A DNA stretch of 64,000 nucleotides from Caccoplasma_A sp045587545 (lineage in GTDB: Bacteria; Bacteroidota; Bacteroidia; Bacteroidales; G3-4614): the NCBI GenBank assembly GCA_045587545.1, contig JAZNCN010000012.1:36766-100765 (forward strand), read 5' to 3'. This document shows positions 53,342 through 62,298 of the stretch, in pieces. Both the position numbers and the translations under genes were made by a program. Position 1 is the first letter of the stretch. Each line of letters begins with the position of its first letter. Below the pieces are notes generated by a model. That model was given only the letters and a program-made list of their open reading frames with translations. It was not told where the DNA came from and searched no databases.

Positions 53342-54973
53342 GTGCTTCATAATTTTAGACAAGATATACAAGATATATCAATACCAACTACTTTTAACAA
53401 CCCTTTTCGTTATCGTCCGCATTCGCTCTCTGTAATAGCGACGAATGAGGTAAGGAGATATTTGTCTGAACATGGAGAGTGGGCAGAGGAGTTGGGGCAA
53501 GGAAAGATGTTTGGGGTGCTTATTGTTTCTGATAAGAAAAATAATATAGGGTTTCTGGCTGCTTATTCGGGTTTGTTGAATGGTAAGAACAATCACTCTT
53601 ATTTTGTTCCTCCTGTATATGATTTACTTTCACCAACATCATATTTTCAAAAAGAGGAGGACGAAATTACAGCAATAAATAATGAGATAGTTTCAATTGA
53701 GAACTGTACGGATTATATCTCAGCGACAAAGGGCCTCAGAGATGCTCAAGAATGGGCATTGAATGAGGAGAATGCATTTCGCGAACTGATGCGAGCTAAT
53801 AAAATTAAACGAGATTTAAATCGTAAAAGCTCAGCATTAACATCTGAAGATGTAGATAAAATGATAAAAGAGAGTCAATTTGAGAAAGCAGAACTTAAAA
53901 GACTCCTAAAGCGACTTAATTCTGAAATTGAGCTAAAACGATCAGAAGTTTTATTATACGAAAATAAACTATCTGAATTAAAAACAGAGAGGAGAGAGCG
54001 TTCGCTAAAACTACAAACTTGGTTATTTCGTCAATATAAGATGCTTAATGCTAAGGGTAATGAAAAAGATTTACTTGAGATATTTAACGATTATAATAAT
54101 ACTATCCCGCCGGCAGGAGCAGGTGAGTGTGCCGCTCCAAAACTTTTGCAATATGCCCTAAAAAATGGTTTTAAACCTTTGCAGATGGCAGAGTTCTGGA
54201 TTGGGGCTTCTCCTAAAGGCGAGGTCCGAAAAGATGGCAATTTTTATCCGTCATGTAAATCTAAGTGCGAACCAATTCTAAATTTTATGTTACAAGGTAT
54301 AGAGGTGGATAAAACCCCTTTTGGGTGTAACAATATATTGTCAAATTTAGAGGTTCTTTATGAAGATGAATATTTAGTAGCGATAAATAAACCATCTGGG
54401 ATTTTGTCCGTACCCGGTAAAATAGGAGGAGAGTCTGTTGAGGAGGTGTTACGCAAAAGATATTCAGATAATGATGAGATATTTGTCGCACATAGGCTTG
54501 ATATGGCAACATCGGGTATTTTGATAGCGGCTAAATCAATTAAGATGTTCAAGGAGATGCAGAAACTCTTCTCAAAACGTCAGGTAGAAAAGAGTTATGA
54601 GGCAATAATTGAGGGAGTTCCCGAACTATCGGAAGGGGAAATATCATTGCCATTAATAAGCGATTATGAACATCGTCCTATGCAAAAAGTTGATTATGAG
54701 CATGGGAAGGAAGCAATAACAAAATACAAAGTTCTTTCGGTTGTTGATATTGATAAAAAACAATGTGCACGATTGTTGCTTAAACCAATAACAGGCAGAA
54801 CCCACCAGTTGAGAGTTCATATGGCGCATAGTTTATCATTCGGAATGCCGATTGTCGGAGATGAGCTATATGGTAATTCGGGCGAGAGGCTGATGCTGCA
54901 TGCCTCCTCAATATCGTTTGTTCACCCTATAACGGAAGAAAAGGTCTGTATAAATAGTAAAGCTCCGTTTTAG
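53342..54973 (+). CDS. Long RluA-family pseudouridine synthase with N-terminal coiled-coil extension
   Basis: A 543-residue protein starting at GTG. The C-terminal 200 residues form the RluA catalytic domain: VLYEDEYLVAINKPSGILSVPG, the catalytic D387 in HRLDMATSGIL, KSYEAIIEG and LKPITGRTHQLRVHMAH. The first 330 residues are unusual for RluA. They contain a globular part, a coiled coil (about 120-215) and a cysteine-bearing segment with GAGECAAPKLLQYA and FYPSCKSKCEPIL. Long forms of this kind are known in Bacteroidetes and Vibrio. The RNA target is not known from sequence. The upstream gene ends 30 bases before. No ATG lies near the N-terminus that would preserve the globular part. Confidence 0.88.
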   Translation: MLHNFRQDIQDISIPTTFNNPFRYRPHSLSVIATNEVRRYLSEHGEWAEELGQGKMFGVLIVSDKKNNIGFLAAYSGLLNGKNNHSYFVPPVYDLLSPTSYFQKEEDEITAINNEIVSIENCTDYISATKGLRDAQEWALNEENAFRELMRANKIKRDLNRKSSALTSEDVDKMIKESQFEKAELKRLLKRLNSEIELKRSEVLLYENKLSELKTERRERSLKLQTWLFRQYKMLNAKGNEKDLLEIFNDYNNTIPPAGAGECAAPKLLQYALKNGFKPLQMAEFWIGASPKGEVRKDGNFYPSCKSKCEPILNFMLQGIEVDKTPFGCNNILSNLEVLYEDEYLVAINKPSGILSVPGKIGGESVEEVLRKRYSDNDEIFVAHRLDMATSGILIAAKSIKMFKEMQKLFSKRQVEKSYEAIIEGVPELSEGEISLPLISDYEHRPMQKVDYEHGKEAITKYKVLSVVDIDKKQCARLLLKPITGRTHQLRVHMAHSLSFGMPIVGDELYGNSGERLMLHASSISFVHPITEEKVCINSKAPF

Positions 54974-55018
54974 AATATTTTCTGAAAAAATATTATTTTT
55001 ACACTCATATTAAACAGT

Positions 55019-55822
55019 ATGAAACTGAATATTCTTATATCTACTCATAATGAGAAGGTTGCTAATGTTGCCTCTCTCTTGTTACCGGCAAGAGATGATG
55101 TGAGTTATGTGGTTTCATATCAGTATTCCGACAATGAATATTTGAAATTAATTCCTAAAGAGTTTAAAAGAGAGGATATTCGTTTTGTCCCAATGCAAGG
55201 GTTGGGATTGTGTAAAAGTAGGAATAATGCAATTGCTTTTGCCGATGGGGATATTGCATTAATAGCCGATGATGATGTTCGTTATACTGATGAATATATA
55301 AATAGTGTGTTGTCGGTTTTTAAAGCAAATCCGAAAACAGATGTTGCTTTGTTTAAAATAAGGACAAGAGATAATGAGCCTCCTATGAAACGATATCCTC
55401 TTGTCGCCGGAAGATATAAACCAATGAAAGGCTATTTCCCATCATCAATAGAGATGGCTTTTAAACTTTCATCAATTAAAAATAAAGTAACTTTTGATGA
55501 ACGATTTGGCTTGGGCTCTGAATTTCTTAATAGTGGAGAAGAGGAGGTATTTATAAAAGATTGTCAAAAGGCAGGATTACGAGTTGATTTCTTTCCGCAT
55601 TATGTAGTTGAACACCCATATCAATCAACCGGAAAAAATCATCTTACAATGAAGAGTTTACGTTCGCGAGGTGCAGTGTCGTCATATTTGCATGGTTATT
55701 CAGCATATTTCAGAATGATAAAATTTTCTATTTTTATGTCGTTGAGAGGTCGCTCAAATATCTTTAATTTACTAAGAAATACATTGTGGGGTGTCGCATA
55801 TCAGCGTCGAACAAGAAGATGA
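55019..55822 (+). CDS. Family 2 glycosyltransferase (first of three)
   Basis: A 267-residue GT2-like protein. It begins MKLNILISTHNEKVANVASLLLP and has the donor/metal motif ADDDVRY (about 78-84), QGLGLCKSRNNAIAFADGDIALI, and a later GEEEVFIKDCQKAGLRVDFFPHYVVEH segment that suits the acceptor and catalytic base region. It lacks membrane helices. It heads a run of three GT2 genes with gaps of 8 and 4 bases. No polymerase, flippase or wzz-like gene is near, so the glycan product cannot be named. Confidence 0.88.
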   Translation: MKLNILISTHNEKVANVASLLLPARDDVSYVVSYQYSDNEYLKLIPKEFKREDIRFVPMQGLGLCKSRNNAIAFADGDIALIADDDVRYTDEYINSVLSVFKANPKTDVALFKIRTRDNEPPMKRYPLVAGRYKPMKGYFPSSIEMAFKLSSIKNKVTFDERFGLGSEFLNSGEEEVFIKDCQKAGLRVDFFPHYVVEHPYQSTGKNHLTMKSLRSRGAVSSYLHGYSAYFRMIKFSIFMSLRGRSNIFNLLRNTLWGVAYQRRTRR

Positions 55823-55830
55823 GTTAAACT

Positions 55831-56781
55831 ATGAATGAGCTATTTTCTATAATAATACCGGTACATAACAGAGAAAAGCTGATAAAGGAGACTTTGCGCT
55901 CTGTTGTGGGACAGGAATATCGCCCCATTCATCTTGTATTGGTTGATAATAACTCAACAGATAACTCTATTGCTGTTGCAAGAGATTTCTTAACTGAATA
56001 TGAATCTGAAAATTTTATTGTAACAGTTGCAGAAGAATTGCGCAAAGGTGCATGTGCGGCTCGTAATAAAGGCGTTACTCTCACCGATGCGCAATATATA
56101 ATGTTCCTTGACGATGATGATATGCTTTCGTCGTTTAGAACAATTACTACCATTGTTAAGGAGTTCGCAGATACAAATGCTGATATTGTAGGATTTACAG
56201 CTCAGTTATGTAAGGGAAATAAGAAAACGTTACGACATTATTCGTTTACCAATAGTATTAAAGAACAGATATTGCATTGTATGTTGTCAACTCAATGTTT
56301 TGCAGTAAAACGCTCTTTCTTTGATATAGTAGGAGGGTGGGACGAAAGAGTAAAACGTTGGCAAGATTGGAATTTGGGAATAAGAATGATGTTGCACAAT
56401 CCTAAAATAAGTTGGATTAAGAAACCTCATTTAGTAAATATTAGAGTTCATAAAAGCAGTATAACAGGAGGTGGGTATTTACACTCAAATGAAGCTTTGG
56501 AAGAGGCTATTGTTTTAACAGCAGAGGCTGTTATGAATAGTGGGGTAGAGGAACGAGAAGATATATCTGCTTCAATATATGGTCGTATGCCTATATTGGC
56601 AGCGCATTATCTGCGTGAGGGTAGTCTGACAGTAGCAAAACGGGCTGTCTCTCTATATCAAAGCAAAGTAAAACTATCTGTTATAAAAAAGATTTGGATA
56701 TACCTTTTAATTATATATACATTTTGTGGAGGAAGGGGAGCAGGAAGGCTAATAAACTGTTTTAATATAAAACTGAAATGA
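55831..56781 (+). CDS. Family 2 glycosyltransferase (second of three)
   Basis: A 316-residue GT2 protein with the textbook N-terminus FSIIIPVHNREKLIKETLRSV, VDNNSTDNS, GACAARNKGV and the DDDD metal site in MFLDDDDML. An ADxGGWDERVKRWQDWNLGIRM segment in the middle provides the probable catalytic aspartate. The C-terminal 70 residues include a hydrophobic stretch (KIWIYLLIIYTFCGG), perhaps a membrane contact. It is eight bases from the gene before and four from the next. Confidence 0.92.
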   Translation: MNELFSIIIPVHNREKLIKETLRSVVGQEYRPIHLVLVDNNSTDNSIAVARDFLTEYESENFIVTVAEELRKGACAARNKGVTLTDAQYIMFLDDDDMLSSFRTITTIVKEFADTNADIVGFTAQLCKGNKKTLRHYSFTNSIKEQILHCMLSTQCFAVKRSFFDIVGGWDERVKRWQDWNLGIRMMLHNPKISWIKKPHLVNIRVHKSSITGGGYLHSNEALEEAIVLTAEAVMNSGVEEREDISASIYGRMPILAAHYLREGSLTVAKRAVSLYQSKVKLSVIKKIWIYLLIIYTFCGGRGAGRLINCFNIKLK

Positions 56782-56785
56782 TAAG

Positions 56786-57802
56786 ATGAGAAACGGATTG
56801 GAACTGACAATAGTTATTCCGGCTTATAATGCCGAAAAATATATATCGCGATGCCTTGAGAGTATAGTTAAATCAGGTATCGATGAAAATTCTTATGAAA
56901 TTATAGCAATAGATGATTCTTCAACAGACAAAACGCTTGAAATCTTAAATGAGGCATCAGCAGATATGCCGCAATTAAAAGTGTATCATCGTCATAAGGC
57001 AGGTCCTGGTGGTGCAAGAAATCTTGGACTAAATTATGCGAAGGGTCGGTATATAATGTTTGTAGATATAGATGATCATTTGAATTCAAAGAATTTTGCC
57101 CACTTTGTAAATGTTCTTTTGCCTATGTATGAACAAGATATAGTAGGATTTGATTATCTAAAAGTAAATCAAAAAGGCGAAGAGTTTTTGGTTACAAAGA
57201 AGGTGTTGCCATATTGTCGCGAAATGAGTGGCGCCGAGTATATGAATATGCAAGCACCTCAAAGTGTCTTGTGGGGGTATGTATATCGTCGTAAATTCTT
57301 ATTGGAGAATGGTTTGAAATTTATAGAGAAGAATATTCATGATAATGAATATTTTCTGATAAGAGCCTTTTGTCTGGCTGAAAAAATAACATTTATTCCG
57401 ACTCAAATTTATTATTATCATTTTGATGTCCCGGGTTCACTGACAAATAAACCCGATGAGACGCATCAAGAGTTATATGTAACTCAGCTGATGACTGTTA
57501 TTTCTGAATTGCAAAAATTTGGATTTATGTTAGGTGATCCGTTATCAGAGGAGGGCTTAAACAGAAAATTGGATTTACTATCGGCACGCCTACTCCGACG
57601 ATTGATAAATCGTGATTACGATTTATCTTTTATTGAAGATGTTTTAGCGGAGTTAGAAAAAGCAGAATTATATCCATTGCGAAAGGCAAAATATAGTTGG
57701 AGATACAAAGCTTTGAGATATTTGACAAGAACTCCGGGAAATCTTTTAAAATGTAAGGAATATAAGAATCTGATTGTATTAAAGAGGATATTACAGCAAT
57801 AG
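56786..57802 (+). CDS. Family 2 glycosyltransferase (third of three)
   Basis: A 338-residue GT2 protein: LTIVIPAYNAEKYISRCLESI, DDSSTDKT, GPGGARNLGLNYAKG, then MFVDIDDHL as the DxD-like site and KNIHDNEYFLIRAF as the probable acceptor/base motif. The C-terminus is basic and helical, as in EpsJ-type transferases. It ends six bases before the converging argE-like gene. Together with its neighbours it would add three successive sugars to one glycan; the nature of that glycan is unknown. Confidence 0.92.
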   Translation: MRNGLELTIVIPAYNAEKYISRCLESIVKSGIDENSYEIIAIDDSSTDKTLEILNEASADMPQLKVYHRHKAGPGGARNLGLNYAKGRYIMFVDIDDHLNSKNFAHFVNVLLPMYEQDIVGFDYLKVNQKGEEFLVTKKVLPYCREMSGAEYMNMQAPQSVLWGYVYRRKFLLENGLKFIEKNIHDNEYFLIRAFCLAEKITFIPTQIYYYHFDVPGSLTNKPDETHQELYVTQLMTVISELQKFGFMLGDPLSEEGLNRKLDLLSARLLRRLINRDYDLSFIEDVLAELEKAELYPLRKAKYSWRYKALRYLTRTPGNLLKCKEYKNLIVLKRILQQ

Positions 57803-57808
57803 AAAAAA

Positions 57809-58888
57809 CTATAATTTTAATCCGTCCAATAATTTAACATATAGCTCTATAGCCTCTCTTATTTCAGAAGTTAAGATATACTCATCTGCTGTGTGTGAAC
57901 GCGAAGAATCGCCAGGACCTATTTTTACCGAAGCATATGGCATAAGTGCTTGGTCTGAGAGGGTGGGTGAGCCAAATGCTTTTAATCCCATAATCTCACA
58001 ACGTTTTACAAATGGGTGTCTTTCATCTATATATGATGAGTTTAATCTGGTTGATCTTGCCTTAATATCACACCCGTTCATCTCCTCTTTCAGTATATTT
58101 AATATCTCTATATTTGAATACATGCCGTTTGGTCTTATATCAACCATAAAAGTACATTTATCGGGTATTACATTGTGTTGGGTTCCTGCATTTATTCCGG
58201 TAACACTCATTTTTACTTTGCCCAATAGAGGAGATACCTTCTTGAATTCGTAATTTTTGAACTTTTCAATGTACTCAACAGATTTGTAAATGGCATTTAC
58301 GCCTTCGTTGCGAGCGGCGTGTCCCGATACACCATTGACGCAACAATCCAATACCATTAACCCCTTTTCGGCAGTTGCCGGTTGCATTTTTGTAGGTTCT
58401 CCCACAATTGCAAAATTGATAGGAGGTAAAATGGTAACCAACAATTCCATTCCATTTTTACCCGATACCTCTTCTTCGGCAGAGGCGGCAAATACAAGAT
58501 TATAATTTTGTTCTTTCTCTTTTAATATCCTAAATGCGGATAATAAAGACACCACTGAAGCTCCTGCATCGTTGCTGCCGAGTCCGTATATTTTATCCTC
58601 CTCTTCTGTTGCAAAGAAAGGGTCGTGTTTCCACCCCTCTACAGGCTTTACTGTATCAATGTGGGAGTTAAGCAGTATTGATGGTTTTTCGGCGTTATAA
58701 CTGCTGTTTTTTATAATTATATTATTGTTAACTCTATGAATATCACATTCAGATAGGTGCTTTTTTGCGAAATTATAAATAATTTCGGCAACATTATTTT
58801 CCTCTCTGCTGACAGACGGGATCGATATCATCTCTTTTAAAAGATTGATGGCATCGTAGAATATTTCGTCGTTAATATAATTGCTCAT
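57809..58888 (-). CDS. argE: M20 deacylase, probable N-acyl-ornithine deacetylase (ArgE type)
   Basis: An M20 zinc hydrolase of the ArgE/DapE group; 359 residues from the chosen ATG. Motifs: LLNSHIDTVKP (metal His and general Asp, about 75-80), GSNDAGASVVSLLSA (bridging Asp, about 105), AASAEEEVSGKNG (catalytic Glu), GEPTKMQPATAEKG and the C-terminal GPGDSSRSHTADEY. Bacteroidetes ArgE homologues act on N-succinyl- or N-acetyl-ornithine in arginine synthesis. No other arg gene is in the window, so the substrate is inferred from similarity to that group only. A TTG six bases upstream is a less likely start. Confidence 0.8.
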   Translation of the reverse strand: MSNYINDEIFYDAINLLKEMISIPSVSREENNVAEIIYNFAKKHLSECDIHRVNNNIIIKNSSYNAEKPSILLNSHIDTVKPVEGWKHDPFFATEEEDKIYGLGSNDAGASVVSLLSAFRILKEKEQNYNLVFAASAEEEVSGKNGMELLVTILPPINFAIVGEPTKMQPATAEKGLMVLDCCVNGVSGHAARNEGVNAIYKSVEYIEKFKNYEFKKVSPLLGKVKMSVTGINAGTQHNVIPDKCTFMVDIRPNGMYSNIEILNILKEEMNGCDIKARSTRLNSSYIDERHPFVKRCEIMGLKAFGSPTLSDQALMPYASVKIGPGDSSRSHTADEYILTSEIREAIELYVKLLDGLKL

Positions 58889-58925
58889 TGTCAATAACTT
58901 TATTATGCGAAAGTAGTAAATAAAT

Positions 58926-58956
58926 TTTGTATAAACTTCACTTTTAATTAACTTCG
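58926..58956 (+). promoter_or_regulatory. Promoter of the DUF3127 gene
   Basis: TTTG (58926-58929) and TAACTTCG (58949-58956) are 19 bases apart, 20 bases before the start codon. A minus-strand TACTTTCG at 58908-58915 may serve argE. Confidence 0.6.
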
Positions 58957-58976
58957 CACTATAAAAAAGTTTAAAA

Positions 58977-59321
58977 ATGGAAATTAAAGGAAAGATAATT
59001 GCAGTATTACCACTTCAAAGTGGAGTTAGTCAAGCAGGGAAACAGTGGAAGAAACAAGAATTTGTCGTTGAAACTCCCGATCAATTTCCGAGAAAAGTGT
59101 GTATGACACTTTTTGGTGATAGGGTCGATCAATATCCTATAGCAATTGGTGATGATGTGGTTGTAAGTATTGATATTGAAAGTAGAGAATACAATGGTCG
59201 TTGGTACACAAATGTCAATGCATGGAAAATTGAAAAAGCATCACTGCAGGCAGAAGTTCCTGCTCCTGCACCGGTTCCTACATTTGAGCCACAATCAGAA
59301 ACTGATGATTTGCCCTTTTAA
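58977..59321 (+). CDS. DUF3127 protein with SSB-like C-terminal tip
   Basis: A 114-residue protein. Residues 1-90 match the DUF3127 group, probably an OB-like fold: MEIKGKIIAVLPLQSG, GKQWKKQEFVVETPDQFPRKVCMTLFGD, DDVVVSIDIESREYNGRWYTNVNAW. A proline-rich linker follows, and the protein ends in TDDLPF. This acidic-Pro-Phe tip resembles that of single-stranded DNA-binding proteins, which recruits repair and replication partners. A DNA-related role is inferred from the tip alone. The thioredoxin lipoprotein gene follows 15 bases later. Confidence 0.85.
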   Translation: MEIKGKIIAVLPLQSGVSQAGKQWKKQEFVVETPDQFPRKVCMTLFGDRVDQYPIAIGDDVVVSIDIESREYNGRWYTNVNAWKIEKASLQAEVPAPAPVPTFEPQSETDDLPF

Positions 59322-59336
59322 TGATAATTAAGACCT

Positions 59337-59807
59337 ATGAACAGATTGAATATATTTCTCTTAGTAGTAGTTGCATTTGTTGCATTGTCGTGTAGTAAAA
59401 CTATAAAAGGTGATGAAAAGATAGTAGAGGAGGGAAAGGATATATTGCCTGATTTGATAAATCCGATGACGAAAGAGTGTTTTTTAACACGTATTTCAGA
59501 TTATGAGAATGATCAAAATTGGAATTATCTCAGCGATAAACCTTCTGTAATATATTTTTATTCAGATTGGTGTAGGCCTTGTAAATCAATGAATCCAATA
59601 ATCTCAGATATTTCGTTGGAATATGCCTCTTTAATTAATTTTTATAAGGTAAATGTTGACGAAGACAAAGAGTTGGTAAAACTCTTCTCTGTACAGGGAA
59701 TTCCTTCGTTTGTGTTTATGGCAAAAACAGTACTTCCCAAAATAGTTGTCGGAGTGCAGACAAAAGATGATTTGAAGGTAAATATATCCAGAATTATTTC
59801 AGAATAA
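59337..59807 (+). CDS. Thioredoxin-fold lipoprotein
   Basis: A 156-residue lipoprotein (VALSC, Cys19) with a thioredoxin domain (about 50-150). The redox site is WCRPC (Cys79, Cys82) and the cis-proline lies in GIPSF. In the periplasm it could reduce or isomerise disulfides, or assist cytochrome maturation. Partner genes are absent. It is probably co-transcribed with the DUF3127 gene. Confidence 0.88.
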   Translation: MNRLNIFLLVVVAFVALSCSKTIKGDEKIVEEGKDILPDLINPMTKECFLTRISDYENDQNWNYLSDKPSVIYFYSDWCRPCKSMNPIISDISLEYASLINFYKVNVDEDKELVKLFSVQGIPSFVFMAKTVLPKIVVGVQTKDDLKVNISRIISE

Positions 59808-59819
59808 TTTTAGAAGTAT

Positions 59820-59861
59820 AAATACAAAAAAAAGGACTTTAAGGTCCTTTTTTTTGTATTT
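59820..59861. terminator. Bidirectional terminator between the thioredoxin and fabD genes
   Basis: AAATACAAAAAAAAGGAC pairs with GTCCTTTTTTTTGTATTT around a six-base loop; both sides carry long A or T runs. Confidence 0.9.
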
Positions 59862-59876
59862 ATGAATGCTATTCTA

Positions 59877-60758
59877 TTATTTTATTCCATTAACTTCAAC
59901 ACCGTTGCTTATTTTTGAAATTAAACCTTGAAGAACAGAACCGGGACCTACTTCGGTAAAAGAGTCTGCTCCGTCGTTGACCATATTCATTACAGATTGA
60001 GTCCATCTTACGGGAGCCGTGAGTTGAGCAACAAGGTTGGTTTTTATTATTTCAGGATTTGTCTCTGCTTGAGCAGTTACATTTTGATAAATAGGACATT
60101 TAGGCGTTTTAAACTCCGCGGCTTCAATTGCAGCGGCAAGTTCAGCTCTTGCAGGTTCCATTAAAGGAGAGTGGAAAGCGCCGCCAACTTTAAGTTTTAA
60201 GGCTCTTTTAGCTCCTGCTTCTAACATCTTTTGGCAAGCGGCATCAATAGCGCACTCTTCTCCTGAAATTACTACTTGACCGGGACAGTTATAATTTGCT
60301 GCAACAACAATGCCTTCGCTAATTGAAGCACAAATTTCTTCAACTGTTTCGTCTGAAAGTTTTAGAACAGCAGCCATTGTCGATGGTGCCATCTCACATG
60401 CCTTTTGCATTGCATTTGCTCTTATAGAAACAAGTTTCAGCCCCTCCTCAAACGATAATACTCCGGCGGCAACCAAAGCAGAGAATTCTCCTAATGAGTG
60501 ACCTGCAGTCATATCAGGTTTAAAATCTTCTCCTAAACTTTTTGCAAGTGCAACGGAGTATAAAAATACAGCTGGTTGAGTAACTTTTGTCTGTTTAAGG
60601 TCTTCGTCTGTACCGTTAAACATTATCTCTGTAATATTGAAACCTAATATTTCATTAGCTTTGTCAAACATGGTTTTAGCCTCGCTATTACTTTTGTAAA
60701 GGTCTTTCCCCATTCCGGGAAATTGAGAACCTTGCCCGGGAAATACGTATGCTTTCAT
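59877..60758 (-). CDS. fabD: Malonyl CoA-acyl carrier protein transacylase
   Basis: FabD loads malonyl onto ACP for fatty-acid synthesis. The 293-residue protein has the GQGSQFPGMG oxyanion motif (8-17), the nucleophile elbow GHSLGE with Ser88, and the catalytic His in KVGGAFHSPLMEPA near 200. The C-terminal QNVTAQAE and EVGPGSVLQGL segments are also present. All are complete and the length is standard. No other fab genes adjoin it. It lies between two convergent or divergent neighbours with its own terminator. Confidence 0.96.
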   Translation of the reverse strand: MKAYVFPGQGSQFPGMGKDLYKSNSEAKTMFDKANEILGFNITEIMFNGTDEDLKQTKVTQPAVFLYSVALAKSLGEDFKPDMTAGHSLGEFSALVAAGVLSFEEGLKLVSIRANAMQKACEMAPSTMAAVLKLSDETVEEICASISEGIVVAANYNCPGQVVISGEECAIDAACQKMLEAGAKRALKLKVGGAFHSPLMEPARAELAAAIEAAEFKTPKCPIYQNVTAQAETNPEIIKTNLVAQLTAPVRWTQSVMNMVNDGADSFTEVGPGSVLQGLISKISNGVEVNGIK

Positions 60759-60933
60759 CTTTTTTATGTTTATTGTAATGGAGAATTAATGTATAATCTT
60801 CCATATGATTAATGTTTTACAAAATTAGCCAAAATATGGAACTTTCGCAATAGCTAAATACTTTTATTAATGTTTGTCTAAGTAAAATGATATTAAATTT
60901 AAGACAAACAGAACATTTCTAATATTTTTCATA

Positions 60934-60965
60934 TTTGTATATAAAAGATAATAGTTATATTTTTG
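60934..60965 (+). promoter_or_regulatory. Promoter of the PCMD-like gene
   Basis: TTTG (60934-60937) and TATTTTTG (60958-60965) are 20 bases apart, 36 bases before the start codon. Confidence 0.6.
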
Positions 60966-61001
60966 TAGTGCTATTATAAAAAACATAATGATTGAAAAGA
61001 C

Positions 61002-61967
61002 ATGAATAAAATCTTTTACATATTGCCATTGATAATATCGTTTTTATCTATCTCTTCTAATATAAATTCTCAGCGTGTTGAAAAAATTCCCTTTGGAGAT
61101 ATGGAACAGTGGCAGACACGTATAATAAAGGAGTCGTTTTTATTAGGAGGTGATACAAAAAAGTTGTATGATTTAGCACCAACTGCAGAAAAGAGAGGAG
61201 CAATACCTTATCGCAGAAATAATATATCGCCTTGGGCATCATCAAATGTATTGGCATCTCCTGCCGGAATTGTTAAAACAAGTTGTTCTGTAACTCCCGA
61301 AAAGAGAGGCAATGGCTATTGTGCTCGATTAGAGGTTGTAGAAGAGCGTTGTAAAGCAATAGGAATAGTTAATATTGTTGTTGTTGCATCAGGTTCAATA
61401 TATTTAGGAGGAATGGAAGAACCTGTAAAATCCGCTAAAGATCCTATGTCTAAGTTAGATCAAGGTATCCCTTTTACAAAACGTCCGGTGGCATTGCAGT
61501 TTGATTATAAGACAAAGAGAGAACATCAAGTTTTTAGGGCGACAGGAAGTCCAAAAATTTCAAAACTTGAAGGAACCGATAGTGCTGAAGCTATGCTGTT
61601 GCTGATTCATCGTTGGGAAGATGAAGATGGTAATGTTTATGCTAAACGTGTAGGTACGGCAATGGAGAAATTTGGAAAAGATGTTTTAGTGTGGCAGAAT
61701 GATTATCAAGTGCCTATACATTATGGAAATATTACCAAAGAACCATTCTATAAAAGTTATATGGGTTTAATTAATTCATCATCGCCTAATCCATATTATA
61801 CAACAAATAGTAAGGGAAAGATGGTTCCTGTCCAAGAAGTTGGTTGGGCTGAAGCAGGAGAAGAGCCAACACATATGATATTAAAAATATCATCAAGTGA
61901 TTTGGGCCCATATGTAGGAACTGTTGGAAGTGTGTTTTGGATTGATAATATAGAGTTAGTATATTAA
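61002..61967 (+). CDS. PCMD-like secreted protein
   Basis: A 321-residue exported protein (signal about 1-23, ending NINSQ). The mature part resembles the putative carbohydrate metabolism domain (PCMD): FGDMEQW at the start, WASSNVLA, SVTPEKRGNGYCARLEV, IYLGGM, PVALQFDYK, and SSPNPYY with a C-terminal FWIDNIELVY that completes a jelly-roll-like fold. Such proteins probably bind glycans; no active-site signature is seen. It has its own promoter and terminator, so it is not part of a larger locus. Confidence 0.75.
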   Translation: MNKIFYILPLIISFLSISSNINSQRVEKIPFGDMEQWQTRIIKESFLLGGDTKKLYDLAPTAEKRGAIPYRRNNISPWASSNVLASPAGIVKTSCSVTPEKRGNGYCARLEVVEERCKAIGIVNIVVVASGSIYLGGMEEPVKSAKDPMSKLDQGIPFTKRPVALQFDYKTKREHQVFRATGSPKISKLEGTDSAEAMLLLIHRWEDEDGNVYAKRVGTAMEKFGKDVLVWQNDYQVPIHYGNITKEPFYKSYMGLINSSSPNPYYTTNSKGKMVPVQEVGWAEAGEEPTHMILKISSSDLGPYVGTVGSVFWIDNIELVY

Positions 61968-62003
61968 AATGCAAAATTAAGATATATAATTGTATGAATT
62001 TAG

Positions 62004-62036
62004 TAATGGCTATAAATTTGTAGCCATTATTTTTTT
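62004..62036 (+). terminator. Terminator of the PCMD-like gene
   Basis: TAATGGCTA (62004-62012) pairs with TAGCCATTA (62021-62029) and is followed by a T-run. Confidence 0.85.
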
Positions 62037-62242
62037 GACTTATAAGTTATAAGTGTAGATATAAATTATAATTTTAACACTATTAATACTTAAAATATGC
62101 CATAATTATTTCTTAAAAACTAAAGAATAGCAATAAAAAGTTATATAATTAACAATTATTAACTATATTGTGAATAAAAATATAAAACAACGATATATAT
62201 TTGTATCGTTTTTCATAGTATTAGATTTAAGGTTAAACAATG

Positions 62243-62274
62243 AAAAGGCAGCCGCTGTGAAGCGACTGCCTTTT
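62243..62274 (-). terminator. Terminator of the M20 dipeptidase gene
   Basis: AAAAGGCAG and CTGCCTTTT enclose CGCT/AGCG with a GTGA loop. On the minus strand it ends in TTTT, 25 bases past the stop codon. Confidence 0.8.
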
Positions 62275-62298
62275 GTATTAATATGATGTTGATATATT

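Larger units (their letters stand above)
61968..62298. other. 331-base gene-free region with three hairpins
   Basis: It holds the PCMD gene terminator, a small AACGATA/TATCGTT hairpin (62189-62210) that contains a TATATTTG box (62196-62203), and the dipeptidase terminator. No ORF longer than a few codons was supported. The stretch from 62210 to 62275 could be a short untranslated RNA. Confidence 0.5.
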
